A DNA stretch of 64,000 bases from JBOFDK01 sp051646925 (GCA_051646925.1 JBOFDK010000048.1:62001-126000); one strand, 5' to 3'; positions 27,236 to 37,468 are shown, counted from the stretch's first letter. The notes: a model not told the origin generated them from the sequence alone. Translations and numbers: made by a program.

Positions 27236-28459
27236 ATGATGAAAAAAAAAGATGTATTAATTTTATGTCAGTTTTTTTATCCGGAATATGTTTCGTCAGC
27301 GACATTACCTTTTGAAATGGCAAGAGGTTTTGTAAAAGAAGGAATGGAAGTAGATGTGATTTGTGGATATCCGAAGGAATATGCATTAGGTAAAGTAGTT
27401 CATAAAAAAGAAGTTGTAGAAGGTGTGGGAATTACACGTATTAAATATATACAACTTGATAGTAAAAAAAAATTAACTAGACTAGTAAATTTCTTATCTT
27501 TTTTAGTTTCAATGACAACTAAAATTATGAAACTGAGAAAATATAAAAACGTCATAGTATATTCGAATCCACCAGTATTACCTATTATTCCGGCGCTGAC
27601 AAAAAAACTATTTGGATTTAACCTTGTATTTGTAGCATATGATATTTACCCAGAAGTAGCAATTTTGTTAGGAGCTATTCAAGAGGGAAGTGCAATTGAT
27701 AAGATTACAAATAAAGTGAATAAAGTTCTTTATAAAAACACAACTAAAATTGTAGCACTCTCACAGGAAATGAAAGAGTATATTATAAAAAACAAGCCAT
27801 ATATCACAGATGAAAAAGTGGAAGTAATACCGAATTGGTATACTGATAAATTAGAATTACAGGATATGAAGATCTGTAATCAAAAGTTTAAAAATTTAAA
27901 GGCAAGTGGTAAAACTATAGTACTTTATAGTGGAAATATGGGCATGGCACAAGATATGGATACTATAATAAATACAGCAAAGCAATTAAAAGATGATAAA
28001 AATATTCACTTTATGTTAGTAGGGCACGGTTGTAAATTAAATGATTTGAGGGTTCAGATAGAAAAAGAATCTTTAGATAATATAGAGGTTTATGAGTTTT
28101 TGCATGGTACAGAATTCACAGATGTGCTTAAGATAGCAGATGCATATATTATAAGTTTAGAAAAAGGTATAGAAGCATTAAGTGTACCTAGTAAGACATA
28201 TAGCTATATGTCTGTAGGAAGACCATTATTAGCGATTATGTCAGAAACAACAGATATAGCTAAAGACATTTGTGATAATAATATAGGATTTGTTATTGAG
28301 CAAGGGAATATAGAAAAAATGATAGAATCCATTAAAATAATAAAAGAAGATAAACAGCTAGTAGAAGAAATGAGCAAACGGTGTAGGCGGGTATATGAAG
28401 AAAAATATACTGATAAAATTTGCATTAATAAATATATAGAGATGATAAATAAATTATAA
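27236..28459 (+). CDS. Family 4 glycosyltransferase (WbuB-like)
   Basis: A 407-residue GT-B protein (VLILCQFFYPEYVSSATL at the N-terminus, YDIYPEVAI, IPNWYTD, VLYSGNMGMAQDMDT, VPSKTYSYMSVGRPLLA). The FYPEY and PNWYD-type motifs are those of the WbuB group, whose members are thought to transfer N-acetyl-L-fucosamine. That agrees with the CapEFG genes that follow. Two adjacent ATG codons at 27236 and 27239 could both serve as start. It begins 1 bp after the previous stop. Confidence 0.85.
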   Translation: MMKKKDVLILCQFFYPEYVSSATLPFEMARGFVKEGMEVDVICGYPKEYALGKVVHKKEVVEGVGITRIKYIQLDSKKKLTRLVNFLSFLVSMTTKIMKLRKYKNVIVYSNPPVLPIIPALTKKLFGFNLVFVAYDIYPEVAILLGAIQEGSAIDKITNKVNKVLYKNTTKIVALSQEMKEYIIKNKPYITDEKVEVIPNWYTDKLELQDMKICNQKFKNLKASGKTIVLYSGNMGMAQDMDTIINTAKQLKDDKNIHFMLVGHGCKLNDLRVQIEKESLDNIEVYEFLHGTEFTDVLKIADAYIISLEKGIEALSVPSKTYSYMSVGRPLLAIMSETTDIAKDICDNNIGFVIEQGNIEKMIESIKIIKEDKQLVEEMSKRCRRVYEEKYTDKICINKYIEMINKL

Positions 28460-28480
28460 GGAAGTTTTAGGAGGATAAAA

Positions 28481-29500
28481 ATGTTTAAAGGAAAAACTTT
28501 ATTAATAACAGGTGGAACAGGTTCGTTTGGTAATGCGGTATTAGAAGGTTTTTTAAATACAGATATTGCTGAAATACGTATTTTTTCAAGAGATGAGAAA
28601 AAACAAGATGATATGAGAAAGCAATATAAAAATGATAAAATTAAGTTTTTTATCGGGGATGTAAGAGATTTACATAGTATCAAAAATGCAATGTATGATG
28701 TGGATTTTGTGTTTCATGCAGCAGCACTTAAACAGGTACCATCATGTGAATTTTTCCCAATGGAAGCGGTAAAGACTAATGTTATTGGAACGGAAAATGT
28801 ATTGACTGCGGCTATTGAAGAAGGAGTAAAGAAAGTTATATGTCTATCTACAGATAAAGCAGCGTATCCGATTAATGCAATGGGTATTTCAAAAGCTATG
28901 ATGGAGAAAGTTATAGTAGCAAAATCGAGAACAGTAGCACAAGATAGAACAATGATTTGTTGTACAAGATATGGAAATGTTATGGCATCACGTGGATCAG
29001 TTATTCCATTATTTATAGATCAAATAAAAGAAGGAAATCCAATAACAGTAACAGACCCGGAAATGACAAGATTTCTGATGGATCTTAGAGAAGCGGTAGA
29101 CTTAGTTCTTCATGCATTTGAACATGCAAATTCAGGAGATATAATGGTTCAAAAATCACCAGCGAGTACGGTAGGTGATTTAGCAGAAGCTATTAAAGAA
29201 GTTTTTAATGCAGATAATGAAATTAAAATTATAGGTACACGTCATGGGGAGAAACTCTACGAAACGCTTATGACAAAAGAAGAGTTCCTTCATGCAGAAG
29301 ATATGGGCAACTATTACAGAGTGCCGGCGGATAAGAGAGATCTTAACTATGATAAATATTTTATAGAAGGAGATAGGAAACTATCTACGACAGAAGAGTA
29401 TAACTCGCATAATACACATAGATTAGATGTAAAAGGCGTAAAAGAACTGCTTTTAACTTTAGGTATCGTACAAGAAGAGTTAAAAGGATGGAATGAATAA
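28481..29500 (+). CDS. capE: UDP-N-acetylglucosamine 4,6-dehydratase (CapE-like)
   Basis: A 339-residue extended SDR: LLITGGTGSFGNAV nucleotide loop, IRIFSRDEKKQ, HAAALKQVPSCE, STDKAAYPINAMGISKAMME. The position of the usual catalytic Tyr is occupied by Met (M-G-I-S-K), as is known for the WbpM/CapD-type dehydratases. It carries out the first step of UDP-N-acetyl-L-fucosamine synthesis, a 4,6-dehydration with 5-epimerisation. Its stop overlaps the start of the CapF gene (TAATG), and CapG lies two genes further on. The AGGAGG ribosome site is strong. Confidence 0.92.
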   Translation: MFKGKTLLITGGTGSFGNAVLEGFLNTDIAEIRIFSRDEKKQDDMRKQYKNDKIKFFIGDVRDLHSIKNAMYDVDFVFHAAALKQVPSCEFFPMEAVKTNVIGTENVLTAAIEEGVKKVICLSTDKAAYPINAMGISKAMMEKVIVAKSRTVAQDRTMICCTRYGNVMASRGSVIPLFIDQIKEGNPITVTDPEMTRFLMDLREAVDLVLHAFEHANSGDIMVQKSPASTVGDLAEAIKEVFNADNEIKIIGTRHGEKLYETLMTKEEFLHAEDMGNYYRVPADKRDLNYDKYFIEGDRKLSTTEEYNSHNTHRLDVKGVKELLLTLGIVQEELKGWNE

Positions 29501-30624
29501 TGAAAAAAGTATTAATAACAGGTTCAAATGGATTCATAGGTAAAAATCTTGTTGCGGAAATGAAAACAAGACAAGGATATGAGCTTTATACGTATGATAT
29601 GGATAATACTTTAGAAGAACTAGAAACAACGTTAACTAAAGTAGATTTTATTATTCATTTAGCAGGTATAAATAGACCAAAAGATGATGAAGAATTTTCA
29701 AAAGGCAATAAAGGGCTTACAGAAAAAATTATTGACATTCTTAAGAAACATAATAAAAAAATACCAATATTACTTTCGTCATCAATTCAAGCAGATATGG
29801 ATAATCCGTATGGAGTAAGTAAACTAGGATCAGAAGTAGCTATCAAAGAATGGGGAAAATATACAGGTATCACAAATTATATATACCGGTTGCCAAATGC
29901 TTTTGGAAAGTGGTGTAGACCTAATTATAATAGTGTAGTAGCTACGTTTTGTCATAATATTGCGAATGAATTGCCAATTAAAGTAAATGACCCAAGTGTT
30001 GTAATTGATTTAGTATACATTGATGATATTGTAAATGAGTTTATCAAAGCAATGGAAGGACAAGCGAATGAGAAAGGCAACTATTGTTATGTAGAGCCAG
30101 CGCATCCAATAACGCTTGGGAAGATTGTAGAGCTTATATATTCATTTAAAGAAAGTAGACAAAACTTAAGTGTGCCAGATATGTCAGATGACATTACAAA
30201 AAAGTTGTATAGTACATATTTAAGTTATTTACCAAAAGATCAATTTAGTTATCCACTTACTATGAACGTAGATGAGAGAGGTTCATTCACTGAAATTCTT
30301 AGAACTGCAGATAGAGGGCAGTTCTCGGTAAATATTTCAAAACCAGGAATAACTAAAGGTAACCATTGGCATCATACTAAAAATGAAAAGTTTGTAGTAG
30401 TGAGTGGAGAAGGATTAATACAGTTTAGAAAAATAGGAACAGATGAGATTATAGAATACCATGTAAGTGGAGAGAAGATAGAAGTGGTAGATATTCCTAC
30501 GGGGTATACACACAATATCACGAATAAGGGAACTACAGATCTTGTAACCTTTATGTGGTGCAATGAGTGCTTTGATATAAATAAACCAGATACATATTTT
30601 GAGAAAGTTATAGTAGATAAATAA
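29500..30624 (+). CDS. capF: Bifunctional epimerase/reductase of UDP-FucNAc synthesis (CapF-like)
   Basis: A 374-residue two-domain protein. Residues 1 to about 245 are an SDR reductase (VLITGSNGFIGKNL, NPYGVSKLGSE). Residues about 255-374 are a cupin (DERGSFTEIL, GNHWHHTKNEKFVVV, PTGYTHNITN) with the His cluster expected for metal binding. This is the CapF/WbjC layout, in which the cupin epimerises C3 and the SDR reduces C4. The start overlaps the CapE stop by one base. Both domains look complete. Confidence 0.92.
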   Translation: MKKVLITGSNGFIGKNLVAEMKTRQGYELYTYDMDNTLEELETTLTKVDFIIHLAGINRPKDDEEFSKGNKGLTEKIIDILKKHNKKIPILLSSSIQADMDNPYGVSKLGSEVAIKEWGKYTGITNYIYRLPNAFGKWCRPNYNSVVATFCHNIANELPIKVNDPSVVIDLVYIDDIVNEFIKAMEGQANEKGNYCYVEPAHPITLGKIVELIYSFKESRQNLSVPDMSDDITKKLYSTYLSYLPKDQFSYPLTMNVDERGSFTEILRTADRGQFSVNISKPGITKGNHWHHTKNEKFVVVSGEGLIQFRKIGTDEIIEYHVSGEKIEVVDIPTGYTHNITNKGTTDLVTFMWCNECFDINKPDTYFEKVIVDK

Positions 30625-30634
30625 GGAGATTTGG

Positions 30635-31765
30635 ATGGTCTATATAATTATATTTTTATTTTTTGCAGGTATTGCAATAATAAAAAAGAAGCCGAAAGAT
30701 TCGAAAGATATAGTTAGCTTATTATTTGCTAGTATACTTATGCTTATGACGGGGTTAAGATATGGGGTTGGTAGTGATTATTTTGCATACTATTGGCATT
30801 ATAAAATGAATCCTACTACAATAATAGATGCAATAACATATGATGCACATATGGATATTGGATATAGAGTTTTAGCTAGTATATTTAAAAATAATGATGT
30901 GTCATTTGAAATTTTTGCAGGCATTATCGGTGTAGTAGTTTTAATTATAGTTATTAAAACTACAAAAATGAATTCAAAAAATGTATTATTATCTTTAATT
31001 ATGTTTTATGGAATCTACTATCATATTTATGTAAATAGTGCTATAAGGCAAGGGATAGCACTAAGTGTTTTTTTTCTAGCTTTTTATAGATACTATAAGA
31101 AAAAAAGTATTTTTAAATATGTATTATGCATAATTATAGGAGCATTATTTCATAAGAGTGTATTGATAACATTACTGATTCCATTATGTTCACTGAAGGT
31201 ATTAAAATTAATTAACAATAAATTTATAACAATAGGTATGACATTGACCTGTATAGCTGCTGGTTTAATAGGTATAGATATAGTATTTGTAAAGATATTA
31301 GAATTAATGGGTATTAGTTTGAATTATGGTAGATCAGATATACATATATTGGCAGTATTGCTTAGGTTAATTAATTTAACAATTGTGGTATTTTTATATA
31401 ACCAAAGAAAGAAAAGTATTAGTGAGTGGGATAAAAAGCAAATAGCTATTTATATCATTGGTATGAATATATATTTTTTAGTGTGTAGAATACCAATGAT
31501 GAGTAGATTAATAGAGTATTTTGGGATAATCGAAATCATAATTATACCAAACCTTATATGTGCTAGTCATATTACAATCAACAAATTTTGTTATAAAATA
31601 GGAATATTACTTCTTGTAGGTATTATCTTAGTTAAAGATCTAATATCATTTATTGATCAGGGGGATTACTATAATAAAAATGTTCTAGAATATCCGTATA
31701 CGAGTATTTTTAATAAAGAAGAAATTGTTAAATATAGGTATATTTTACCGCAATATATGCCGTAA
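30635..31765 (+). CDS. EpsG-like polysaccharide polymerase
   Basis: A 376-residue polytopic membrane protein with about ten hydrophobic segments. It has the EpsG-family block MTGLRYGVGSDYFAYYW near residues 36-52 and NSAIRQGIALSVFFLAF near 130-146, followed by GALFHKSVLI. EpsG-type proteins act like Wzy and polymerise lipid-linked repeat units outside the membrane. It sits between CapF and CapG, inside the operon, with AAGGAG 7 bp upstream of the ATG. It would be the polymerase for the second glycan, separate from the ligase-like proteins at 9555 and 16346. Confidence 0.82.
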   Translation: MVYIIIFLFFAGIAIIKKKPKDSKDIVSLLFASILMLMTGLRYGVGSDYFAYYWHYKMNPTTIIDAITYDAHMDIGYRVLASIFKNNDVSFEIFAGIIGVVVLIIVIKTTKMNSKNVLLSLIMFYGIYYHIYVNSAIRQGIALSVFFLAFYRYYKKKSIFKYVLCIIIGALFHKSVLITLLIPLCSLKVLKLINNKFITIGMTLTCIAAGLIGIDIVFVKILELMGISLNYGRSDIHILAVLLRLINLTIVVFLYNQRKKSISEWDKKQIAIYIIGMNIYFLVCRIPMMSRLIEYFGIIEIIIIPNLICASHITINKFCYKIGILLLVGIILVKDLISFIDQGDYYNKNVLEYPYTSIFNKEEIVKYRYILPQYMP

Positions 31766-31779
31766 AGGAGGAAGTAAAA

Positions 31780-32904
31780 ATGAATAAATTAAAATTGATG
31801 ACAATAGTAGGGACAAGACCAGAGATTATTAGATTATCAGCAACTATTAAAGCGTGTGATAAATATTTTGACCATATATTAGTGCATACAGGACAAAATT
31901 GGGATTATACACTTAACCAAGTATTTTTTGATGATTTAGAATTAAGAGCGCCAGACTATTACCTAGATAGTGTAGGAAAAGACTTGGGAGAAACAATGGG
32001 TAGTATTATTGCAAAGTCTTTTGAACTGATGCAAGAAGTCAAACCAGATGCAGTTCTTCTCTTAGGAGATACTAACTCAGCATTAGCAGCTATTTCAGCG
32101 AAGAGACTTAAAATACCAATCTTTCATATGGAAGCAGGAAATAGATGTTGGGATTGGAATGTATCAGAAATGATTAATCGTAAGATTGTGGATCATATAT
32201 CAGATATAAATCTTCCGTATACAGAACATTCTAGAAGATATCTGATATCAGAAGGAATTGATGGAAAAACTATATTTGTGACAGGTTCTCCTATGCAAGA
32301 AGTACTGAGAGACCATATGAATAAGATTAAACAAAGTGATGTGTTAGAAAGACTTGGATTAGAGAAAGAAAAATATATACTAGTATCGGCGCATAGAGAA
32401 GAAAACATTGATAATGAAGAAAACTTCATGTCACTTATGACTTCTATAAATAATATTGCAGACAAATATCAAATGCCTGTTATTTATTCCACTCATCCAA
32501 GAAGTAAAAAATATATAGAGGCTAGAAATTTTGAATTTAACCCATTAGTACAAACGTTAAACCCATTTGGGTTTTTAGACTATAACCAACTTCAAATGAA
32601 TAGCTATTGTGTATTATCAGATAGCGGAACATTATCAGAAGAAAGTGCAATGCTAAGATTTCCAGGAGTGCTTATTCGTACATCTACAGAAAGACCAGAA
32701 GTACTAGATAAAGGAACAGTTGTAGTGGGTGGAATCAAAGGAAATGATGTGGAGCAGGCTATGGAACTTGCAGTAGCTATGAAAGATAATAAAGAAGAAA
32801 TGGTGTTGCCACATGATTATATAGATACAAATGTATCTGTAAAAGTGGTCAAATTGATTCAAAGTTATACTCATATTGTGAATAAAACTGTGTGGGGGAA
32901 GTAA
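31780..32904 (+). CDS. capG: UDP-HexNAc 2-epimerase of UDP-FucNAc synthesis (CapG-like)
   Basis: A 374-residue non-hydrolysing UDP-sugar 2-epimerase: TIVGTRPEIIRLSATI at the N-terminus, VHTGQNWDYTLN, LLLGDTNSALAA, FHMEAGNRCWD, VSAHREENID, LSDSGTLSEESAM. CapG/WbjD catalyses the last step to UDP-N-acetyl-L-fucosamine. Together with the genes at 28481 and 29500 this completes the three-enzyme route in one operon. WecB-type ManNAc synthesis is a less likely alternative because of the neighbours. AAAGGAGG lies upstream. Confidence 0.9.
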   Translation: MNKLKLMTIVGTRPEIIRLSATIKACDKYFDHILVHTGQNWDYTLNQVFFDDLELRAPDYYLDSVGKDLGETMGSIIAKSFELMQEVKPDAVLLLGDTNSALAAISAKRLKIPIFHMEAGNRCWDWNVSEMINRKIVDHISDINLPYTEHSRRYLISEGIDGKTIFVTGSPMQEVLRDHMNKIKQSDVLERLGLEKEKYILVSAHREENIDNEENFMSLMTSINNIADKYQMPVIYSTHPRSKKYIEARNFEFNPLVQTLNPFGFLDYNQLQMNSYCVLSDSGTLSEESAMLRFPGVLIRTSTERPEVLDKGTVVVGGIKGNDVEQAMELAVAMKDNKEEMVLPHDYIDTNVSVKVVKLIQSYTHIVNKTVWGK

Positions 32905-32905
32905 A

Positions 32906-34126
32906 ATGAAAGTATTACAAATAAATTCAGTATGCGGAGTTGGCAGTACAGGAAGAATTGCAACAGATTTGCATAATATACTAGAAGAGAATGGTCATGA
33001 AAGTTATATTGCTTATGGTAGAGGTACGGCACAGCGTTGTAACAAAGGTATTAAAATAGGTAGTAGGGTAGATAATTATTTTCATGTAGCGCAGACTAGA
33101 CTATTCGATAGACATGGATTAGGTTCTTATTATGCAACTAAAAAGCTAATTAAGCAAATAGATGAATTTAATCCAGATGTGATTCATTTGCATAATATTC
33201 ATGGATATTATATTAATATCAAAATATTGTTCGAATATATAAAGAAAGTCAATAAGCCTGTTGTGTGGACATTACATGACTGCTGGGCATTTACAGGACA
33301 TTGTTCACATTTTGATTATATCGGATGCAATAAATGGAAGTCTGAGTGTAATAAGTGTAATCAAAAAAAACAATATCCATCGAGTTTAATAAAAGATAGA
33401 TCAAAGAAAAACTATCAGTTAAAAAAAGACGTATTTAAAGGCGTGGAAAATATGACTATTGTTACGCCGTCAGAGTGGTTAGCGGAGATCGTGAAAAAAT
33501 CTTTTTTGAATGAGTATGAGGTAAAAGTGATAAATAATGGAATAGATTTAGAAATCTTTAAACCAATAGAAAGTAATTTTAAAAAAAAGCAAGACATAGA
33601 AGGTTATTTTATTATATTAGGAGTAGCAAGTGTATGGAATAAAAGGAAAGGGATGGAATATTTTCTTGAATTATCAAATGAAATAGAAAAAGATGAAAAA
33701 ATTGTATTAGTCGGGGTAACAGAGAAACAAAAAAAGGAATTGCCAGAAAATGTTATAGGGATTACTAGGACTAATAATATAGAAGAGTTGGCAAAGATAT
33801 ATAGTATGGCAGATGTATTTGTGAACCCTACTTTAGAAGATAATTTTCCCACAACAAATCTAGAAGCATTAGCATGTGGTACACCAGTTATTACATTTAA
33901 TACTGGAGGTAGTGTAGAAAGTATAGATGACATGTGTGGGGTAGTTTTAGATAAAAATGAGAGTGGCAAATTATTAATGGAAATTAGAAAATGCTATAAA
34001 AATAAAAAATCAAAAGAAAAATGTATCGTGAAATCTACACAATATGACAAGAATGTAAAGAATATAGAATATATTAATATTTACAAAATGATTTCGAAAG
34101 AAAAAATGAAAAGTAGTGCAAATTAG
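32906..34126 (+). CDS. Family 4 glycosyltransferase
   Basis: A 406-residue GT-B protein (MKVLQINSVCGVGSTGRI, HLHNIHGYYIN, WTLHDCWAFTGHCSHF, VTPSEWLA, VINNGIDLEIFKP, and the donor-site pattern PTLEDNFPTTNLEALACG). The Cys-containing insert near 130-155 (C-x-K-W-K-S-E-C-x-x-C) is frequent in this GT4 subgroup. It starts 1 bp after the CapG stop, with GGGGGAAG as ribosome site. It is assigned to assembly of the FucNAc-containing repeat; the exact linkage is unknown. Confidence 0.87.
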   Translation: MKVLQINSVCGVGSTGRIATDLHNILEENGHESYIAYGRGTAQRCNKGIKIGSRVDNYFHVAQTRLFDRHGLGSYYATKKLIKQIDEFNPDVIHLHNIHGYYINIKILFEYIKKVNKPVVWTLHDCWAFTGHCSHFDYIGCNKWKSECNKCNQKKQYPSSLIKDRSKKNYQLKKDVFKGVENMTIVTPSEWLAEIVKKSFLNEYEVKVINNGIDLEIFKPIESNFKKKQDIEGYFIILGVASVWNKRKGMEYFLELSNEIEKDEKIVLVGVTEKQKKELPENVIGITRTNNIEELAKIYSMADVFVNPTLEDNFPTTNLEALACGTPVITFNTGGSVESIDDMCGVVLDKNESGKLLMEIRKCYKNKKSKEKCIVKSTQYDKNVKNIEYINIYKMISKEKMKSSAN

Positions 34127-34175
34127 AAAGTTAATGAGCAAGCAGAATATAATCAAACTTTTAGATGGAGAAAGG

Positions 34176-35108
34176 ATGGTGTTTGTATTGATAGCACCGG
34201 TAGTTGTATTTGTATATAATAGGCCTGAGCATACAAAAAAAACAATAGAAGCATTGGCAGAAAATTATCTTGCAAAAGAGACAAGTGTTTTTATTTTTTC
34301 AGATAATGCAAAAAATGAAAAAAGTATAGAGAGTGTTAAAGCTACACGTAAATACATAGACAGTATTAGTGAGAAAAAATTTTTTAAAAGTGTTGAAATT
34401 ATAAAATCCCATGAAAATAGAGGGTTAGCGAATTCGGTAATTAATGGAGTAAGCGAAATTATCGAGAAGTTTGGACAAGTGATTGTAGTGGAAGATGATT
34501 TAATTTCATCTAGAGACTTTTTAGAGTACATGAATAGATCATTGGAATTTTATAGAGAAAATCAATCTATATGGTCTATTAGTGGATATAATATTCCAAT
34601 TAAAATTTCGTCGAGTTATAAACATGATGTATATTTATCGTATCGTGGGTGCAGCTGGGGGTGGGCAACATGGAGTGATAGATGGAAGAATGTGGATTGG
34701 GAGGTTAGTGACTATAAGGAGTTTAAAACTAATAAAAAGTTAAGAAAAATATTTAATCGTGGTGGCAGAGATATGGCATACATGCTAGATTTACAAATGA
34801 ATAATAGAATTGATTCATGGGCAATAAGATGGTGTTATGCTCAATCAAAACTTAATATGTATACTGTATATCCTGTTAAATCAAGAATTAAAAATATAGG
34901 ATTGGATGGATCGGGAACGCATAGTGGAATATCAAATCATTATGATGTGTCATTTAATAGAGATAACCAAATATGTAATATAGAAGATATTAAGATTAAT
35001 CAAAAAATATCTAAGAAATTTAGAAATCATTATATGAGTTTATTTAAATATTATTGGATTAAGCCAATGAGATTCATAAAACAAATAATAATCGATAGGA
35101 GTATATAA
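34176..35108 (+). CDS. GT-A glycosyltransferase
   Basis: A 310-residue protein. The ATG at 34176 (GGAG 5 bp upstream) is preferred because the first beta strand, VLIAPVVVFVYNRPEHTKKT, begins there. A GTG at 34116 would overlap the previous gene by 11 bp and lacks a good ribosome site; a TTG at 34188 is a further option. Features are NRPEHTKKTIEAL, ENRGLANSVINGV, and the acidic VVEDDLISS near residue 107 that stands for the DxD motif, followed by SWGWATWSDRW. This is a GT2-like family seen in many surface-glycan loci. The sugar is not known. Confidence 0.8.
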   Translation: MVFVLIAPVVVFVYNRPEHTKKTIEALAENYLAKETSVFIFSDNAKNEKSIESVKATRKYIDSISEKKFFKSVEIIKSHENRGLANSVINGVSEIIEKFGQVIVVEDDLISSRDFLEYMNRSLEFYRENQSIWSISGYNIPIKISSSYKHDVYLSYRGCSWGWATWSDRWKNVDWEVSDYKEFKTNKKLRKIFNRGGRDMAYMLDLQMNNRIDSWAIRWCYAQSKLNMYTVYPVKSRIKNIGLDGSGTHSGISNHYDVSFNRDNQICNIEDIKINQKISKKFRNHYMSLFKYYWIKPMRFIKQIIIDRSI

Positions 35109-36277
35109 TGAAAATTGCAATTGCAGGAACAGGATATGTAGGTTTATCGAATGCCATTCTTTTAGCGCAAAATAATGAAGTTGTAGCTATAGATGTGATT
35201 AAAGAAAAAGTGGATATGATTAATAGTAAAAAGTCACCTATTGTAGATGCTGAAATTGAAGATTATTTAGCCAATAAAGAACTAAATTTAGTAGCTACAA
35301 CAGATGTGTACAAAGCGTATAAGGATGCAGATTATGTTATTATATCTACACCAACAAATTATGATTCGGAATTAAACTACTTTAATACAAGAACAGTGGA
35401 GGCAGTTATTGCTAATGTACTTGCAATCAATCCAAATGCAACTATGGTTATCAAATCTACTGTACCAGTAGGATACACAGAAAAAGTAAGAGAAATGTTT
35501 GATACAGATAATATTATATTTTCACCGGAATTTTTAAGAGAAGGAAAAGCTTTATATGACAACTTGTATCCATCACGTATTATTGTAGGAGAGCAGCAAT
35601 CAGAGAGAGCTAAAAAGTTTGCATTGCTTTTAAAAGAGGGTGCTATTAAAAAAGATATTCCAATGTTATTTACTAACTCTACGGAAGCAGAAGCAGTAAA
35701 ACTTTTTTCAAATACATACTTAGCACTTCGTGTAGCATATTTTAATGAGTTAGATACATATGCAGAAGTAAGAGGGCTAGATACAAAACAAATTATAGAA
35801 GGTGTAGGACTTGATCCACGTATTGGTTCACACTACAATAATCCGTCATTTGGATATGGTGGATATTGCCTACCAAAAGATACAAAACAATTAAGAGCGA
35901 ACTATGATGATGTGCCGAATAATATTATTAGTGCAATTGTAGATGCAAATAGAACACGTAAAGATCATATTGCCGATATGATTATAGCTAGAAAACCAAA
36001 AGTAGTTGGTATTTACAGATTAACGATGAAAACAGATTCGGATAATTTTAGAGCATCTTCTATACAAGGTATTATGAAACGTATCAAAGCAAAAGGTATC
36101 GAAGTTGTAGTTTATGAGCCAGTGATGAAAGAAGAAAGTTTCTTTAACTCAAAAGTGGTTAAAGATTTAAAGGAGTTTAAAGAAATATGTGATGTAATAG
36201 TGTCGAATAGACTTTCAAAAGAACTGTTTGATGTAGAAGAAAAAGTGTATACCAGAGATTTATTCAATAGAGATTAA
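35108..36277 (+). CDS. ugd: UDP-glucose/UDP-hexose 6-dehydrogenase
   Basis: A 389-residue nucleotide-sugar dehydrogenase: GTGYVGLSNA nucleotide loop, STPTNYD, STVPVGYT, FSPEFLREG, and the catalytic Cys254 in GFGYGGYCLPKDT. It oxidises C6 of a UDP-hexose in two steps, giving UDP-glucuronate or a related uronic acid. It starts at TAATG, overlapping the previous stop. A deleted and frameshifted copy of the same gene lies 1.2 kb downstream (37469-38083), so this is the functional copy. Confidence 0.93.
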   Translation: MKIAIAGTGYVGLSNAILLAQNNEVVAIDVIKEKVDMINSKKSPIVDAEIEDYLANKELNLVATTDVYKAYKDADYVIISTPTNYDSELNYFNTRTVEAVIANVLAINPNATMVIKSTVPVGYTEKVREMFDTDNIIFSPEFLREGKALYDNLYPSRIIVGEQQSERAKKFALLLKEGAIKKDIPMLFTNSTEAEAVKLFSNTYLALRVAYFNELDTYAEVRGLDTKQIIEGVGLDPRIGSHYNNPSFGYGGYCLPKDTKQLRANYDDVPNNIISAIVDANRTRKDHIADMIIARKPKVVGIYRLTMKTDSDNFRASSIQGIMKRIKAKGIEVVVYEPVMKEESFFNSKVVKDLKEFKEICDVIVSNRLSKELFDVEEKVYTRDLFNRD

Positions 36278-36295
36278 GAGGGAGAATTACAAAGA

Positions 36296-37315
36296 ATGGA
36301 AAAGTGTAAGGTAAGTATTATAGTTCCGGTTTATAATGTAGAAGATTATTTAGAAGAATGTTTAGAGAGTGCGATTAATCAGTCATTAAAAGATATTGAA
36401 ATTATAGCGGTAGATGATGGTAGTACAGATAAAAGTTCGGATATATTGAAAAAATATGAAAAATTACATTCTAATGTTAAGGTAATAACACAGCAGAATA
36501 AGGGTCTGAGTGCGGCTAGAAATACAGGGATAGAGTATGCAAAAGGTGAATATATATATTTTTTAGATAGTGATGATTATATTGATGATCAATTATGTAA
36601 GAAATGTTATGAAGAGGCTATAGGAGAAAATTTAGATATTATATTTTTTGATGCAGATGTAATTTATCAAAATGAAGAATTACAAAATAAATTTACGTTT
36701 AGTTATGGTCGAGAAGATATATTAAATAGTAGTATACAAAAAGGGGAGCAATTTTATTGTTATGTAAATAAATTAGGTGGATATAAAAGTTCTGCTTGTT
36801 TAATGTTTTTTAAGAAAAAATTATTAATAGATAATCAACTAAGTTTTTTTGAGGGAATAGTACATGAAGATGACTTATTTACACCTCAATTAATAATACA
36901 TGCGAGCAAAGTAAAATATATACCTAAAAGATATTTTTATAGGCGAGTAAGACCGGATTCCATAATGACTAAAGAAAAAAATATTAGTAATGCTAAAGGG
37001 TATCTGATAGTGGCAAATGAGTTAAATAGCTTTTTGACACAAAATCAAAATATATTTCATAAAGAAACGATAAATGTACTACAAAAATCTATAGATAGAT
37101 ATTATTTACAAGTTAGTGGAATGTGTTTTAAGAATAGGACAAAAATAGAATATAGTCCGTTAAAAAAAGAATTATATAGTAATTATGATAAAGGGATAGG
37201 AAAAAAAAGTAAAAAAATTAAACTACTTATAAAAATGCCATTTGTACATTATATTCTTGGTAAAATAAAAAATTCACTAAAGTATTACTACAAATATATA
37301 TCAAGATCATATTAA
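36296..37315 (+). CDS. Family 2 glycosyltransferase
   Basis: A 339-residue GT2 enzyme with all the N-terminal marks: VSIIVPVYNVEDYLEECL, AVDDGSTDKSSDIL, NKGLSAARNTGIEYA, and FLDSDDYID near residue 88. The C-terminal half is Lys/Tyr-rich and probably membrane-associated. It sits between ugd and the decayed ugd copy, so it is the gene that would be lost if the two copies recombined. It is the last intact gene before the decay zone. Confidence 0.88.
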   Translation: MEKCKVSIIVPVYNVEDYLEECLESAINQSLKDIEIIAVDDGSTDKSSDILKKYEKLHSNVKVITQQNKGLSAARNTGIEYAKGEYIYFLDSDDYIDDQLCKKCYEEAIGENLDIIFFDADVIYQNEELQNKFTFSYGREDILNSSIQKGEQFYCYVNKLGGYKSSACLMFFKKKLLIDNQLSFFEGIVHEDDLFTPQLIIHASKVKYIPKRYFYRRVRPDSIMTKEKNISNAKGYLIVANELNSFLTQNQNIFHKETINVLQKSIDRYYLQVSGMCFKNRTKIEYSPLKKELYSNYDKGIGKKSKKIKLLIKMPFVHYILGKIKNSLKYYYKYISRSY

Positions 37316-37468
37316 AGCTATGGTACCAGCTAGAAAATATAATTTATTGGTTATATATTAATTAAGAATACTGTTTTAGATAATAGTAATTTAAAAGAAA
37401 AAAAATTTCATATGAAAGTATGTTTTTAAAGCAAGGCTAGATTATATGATAGGAGAAAAGAAATAAAG

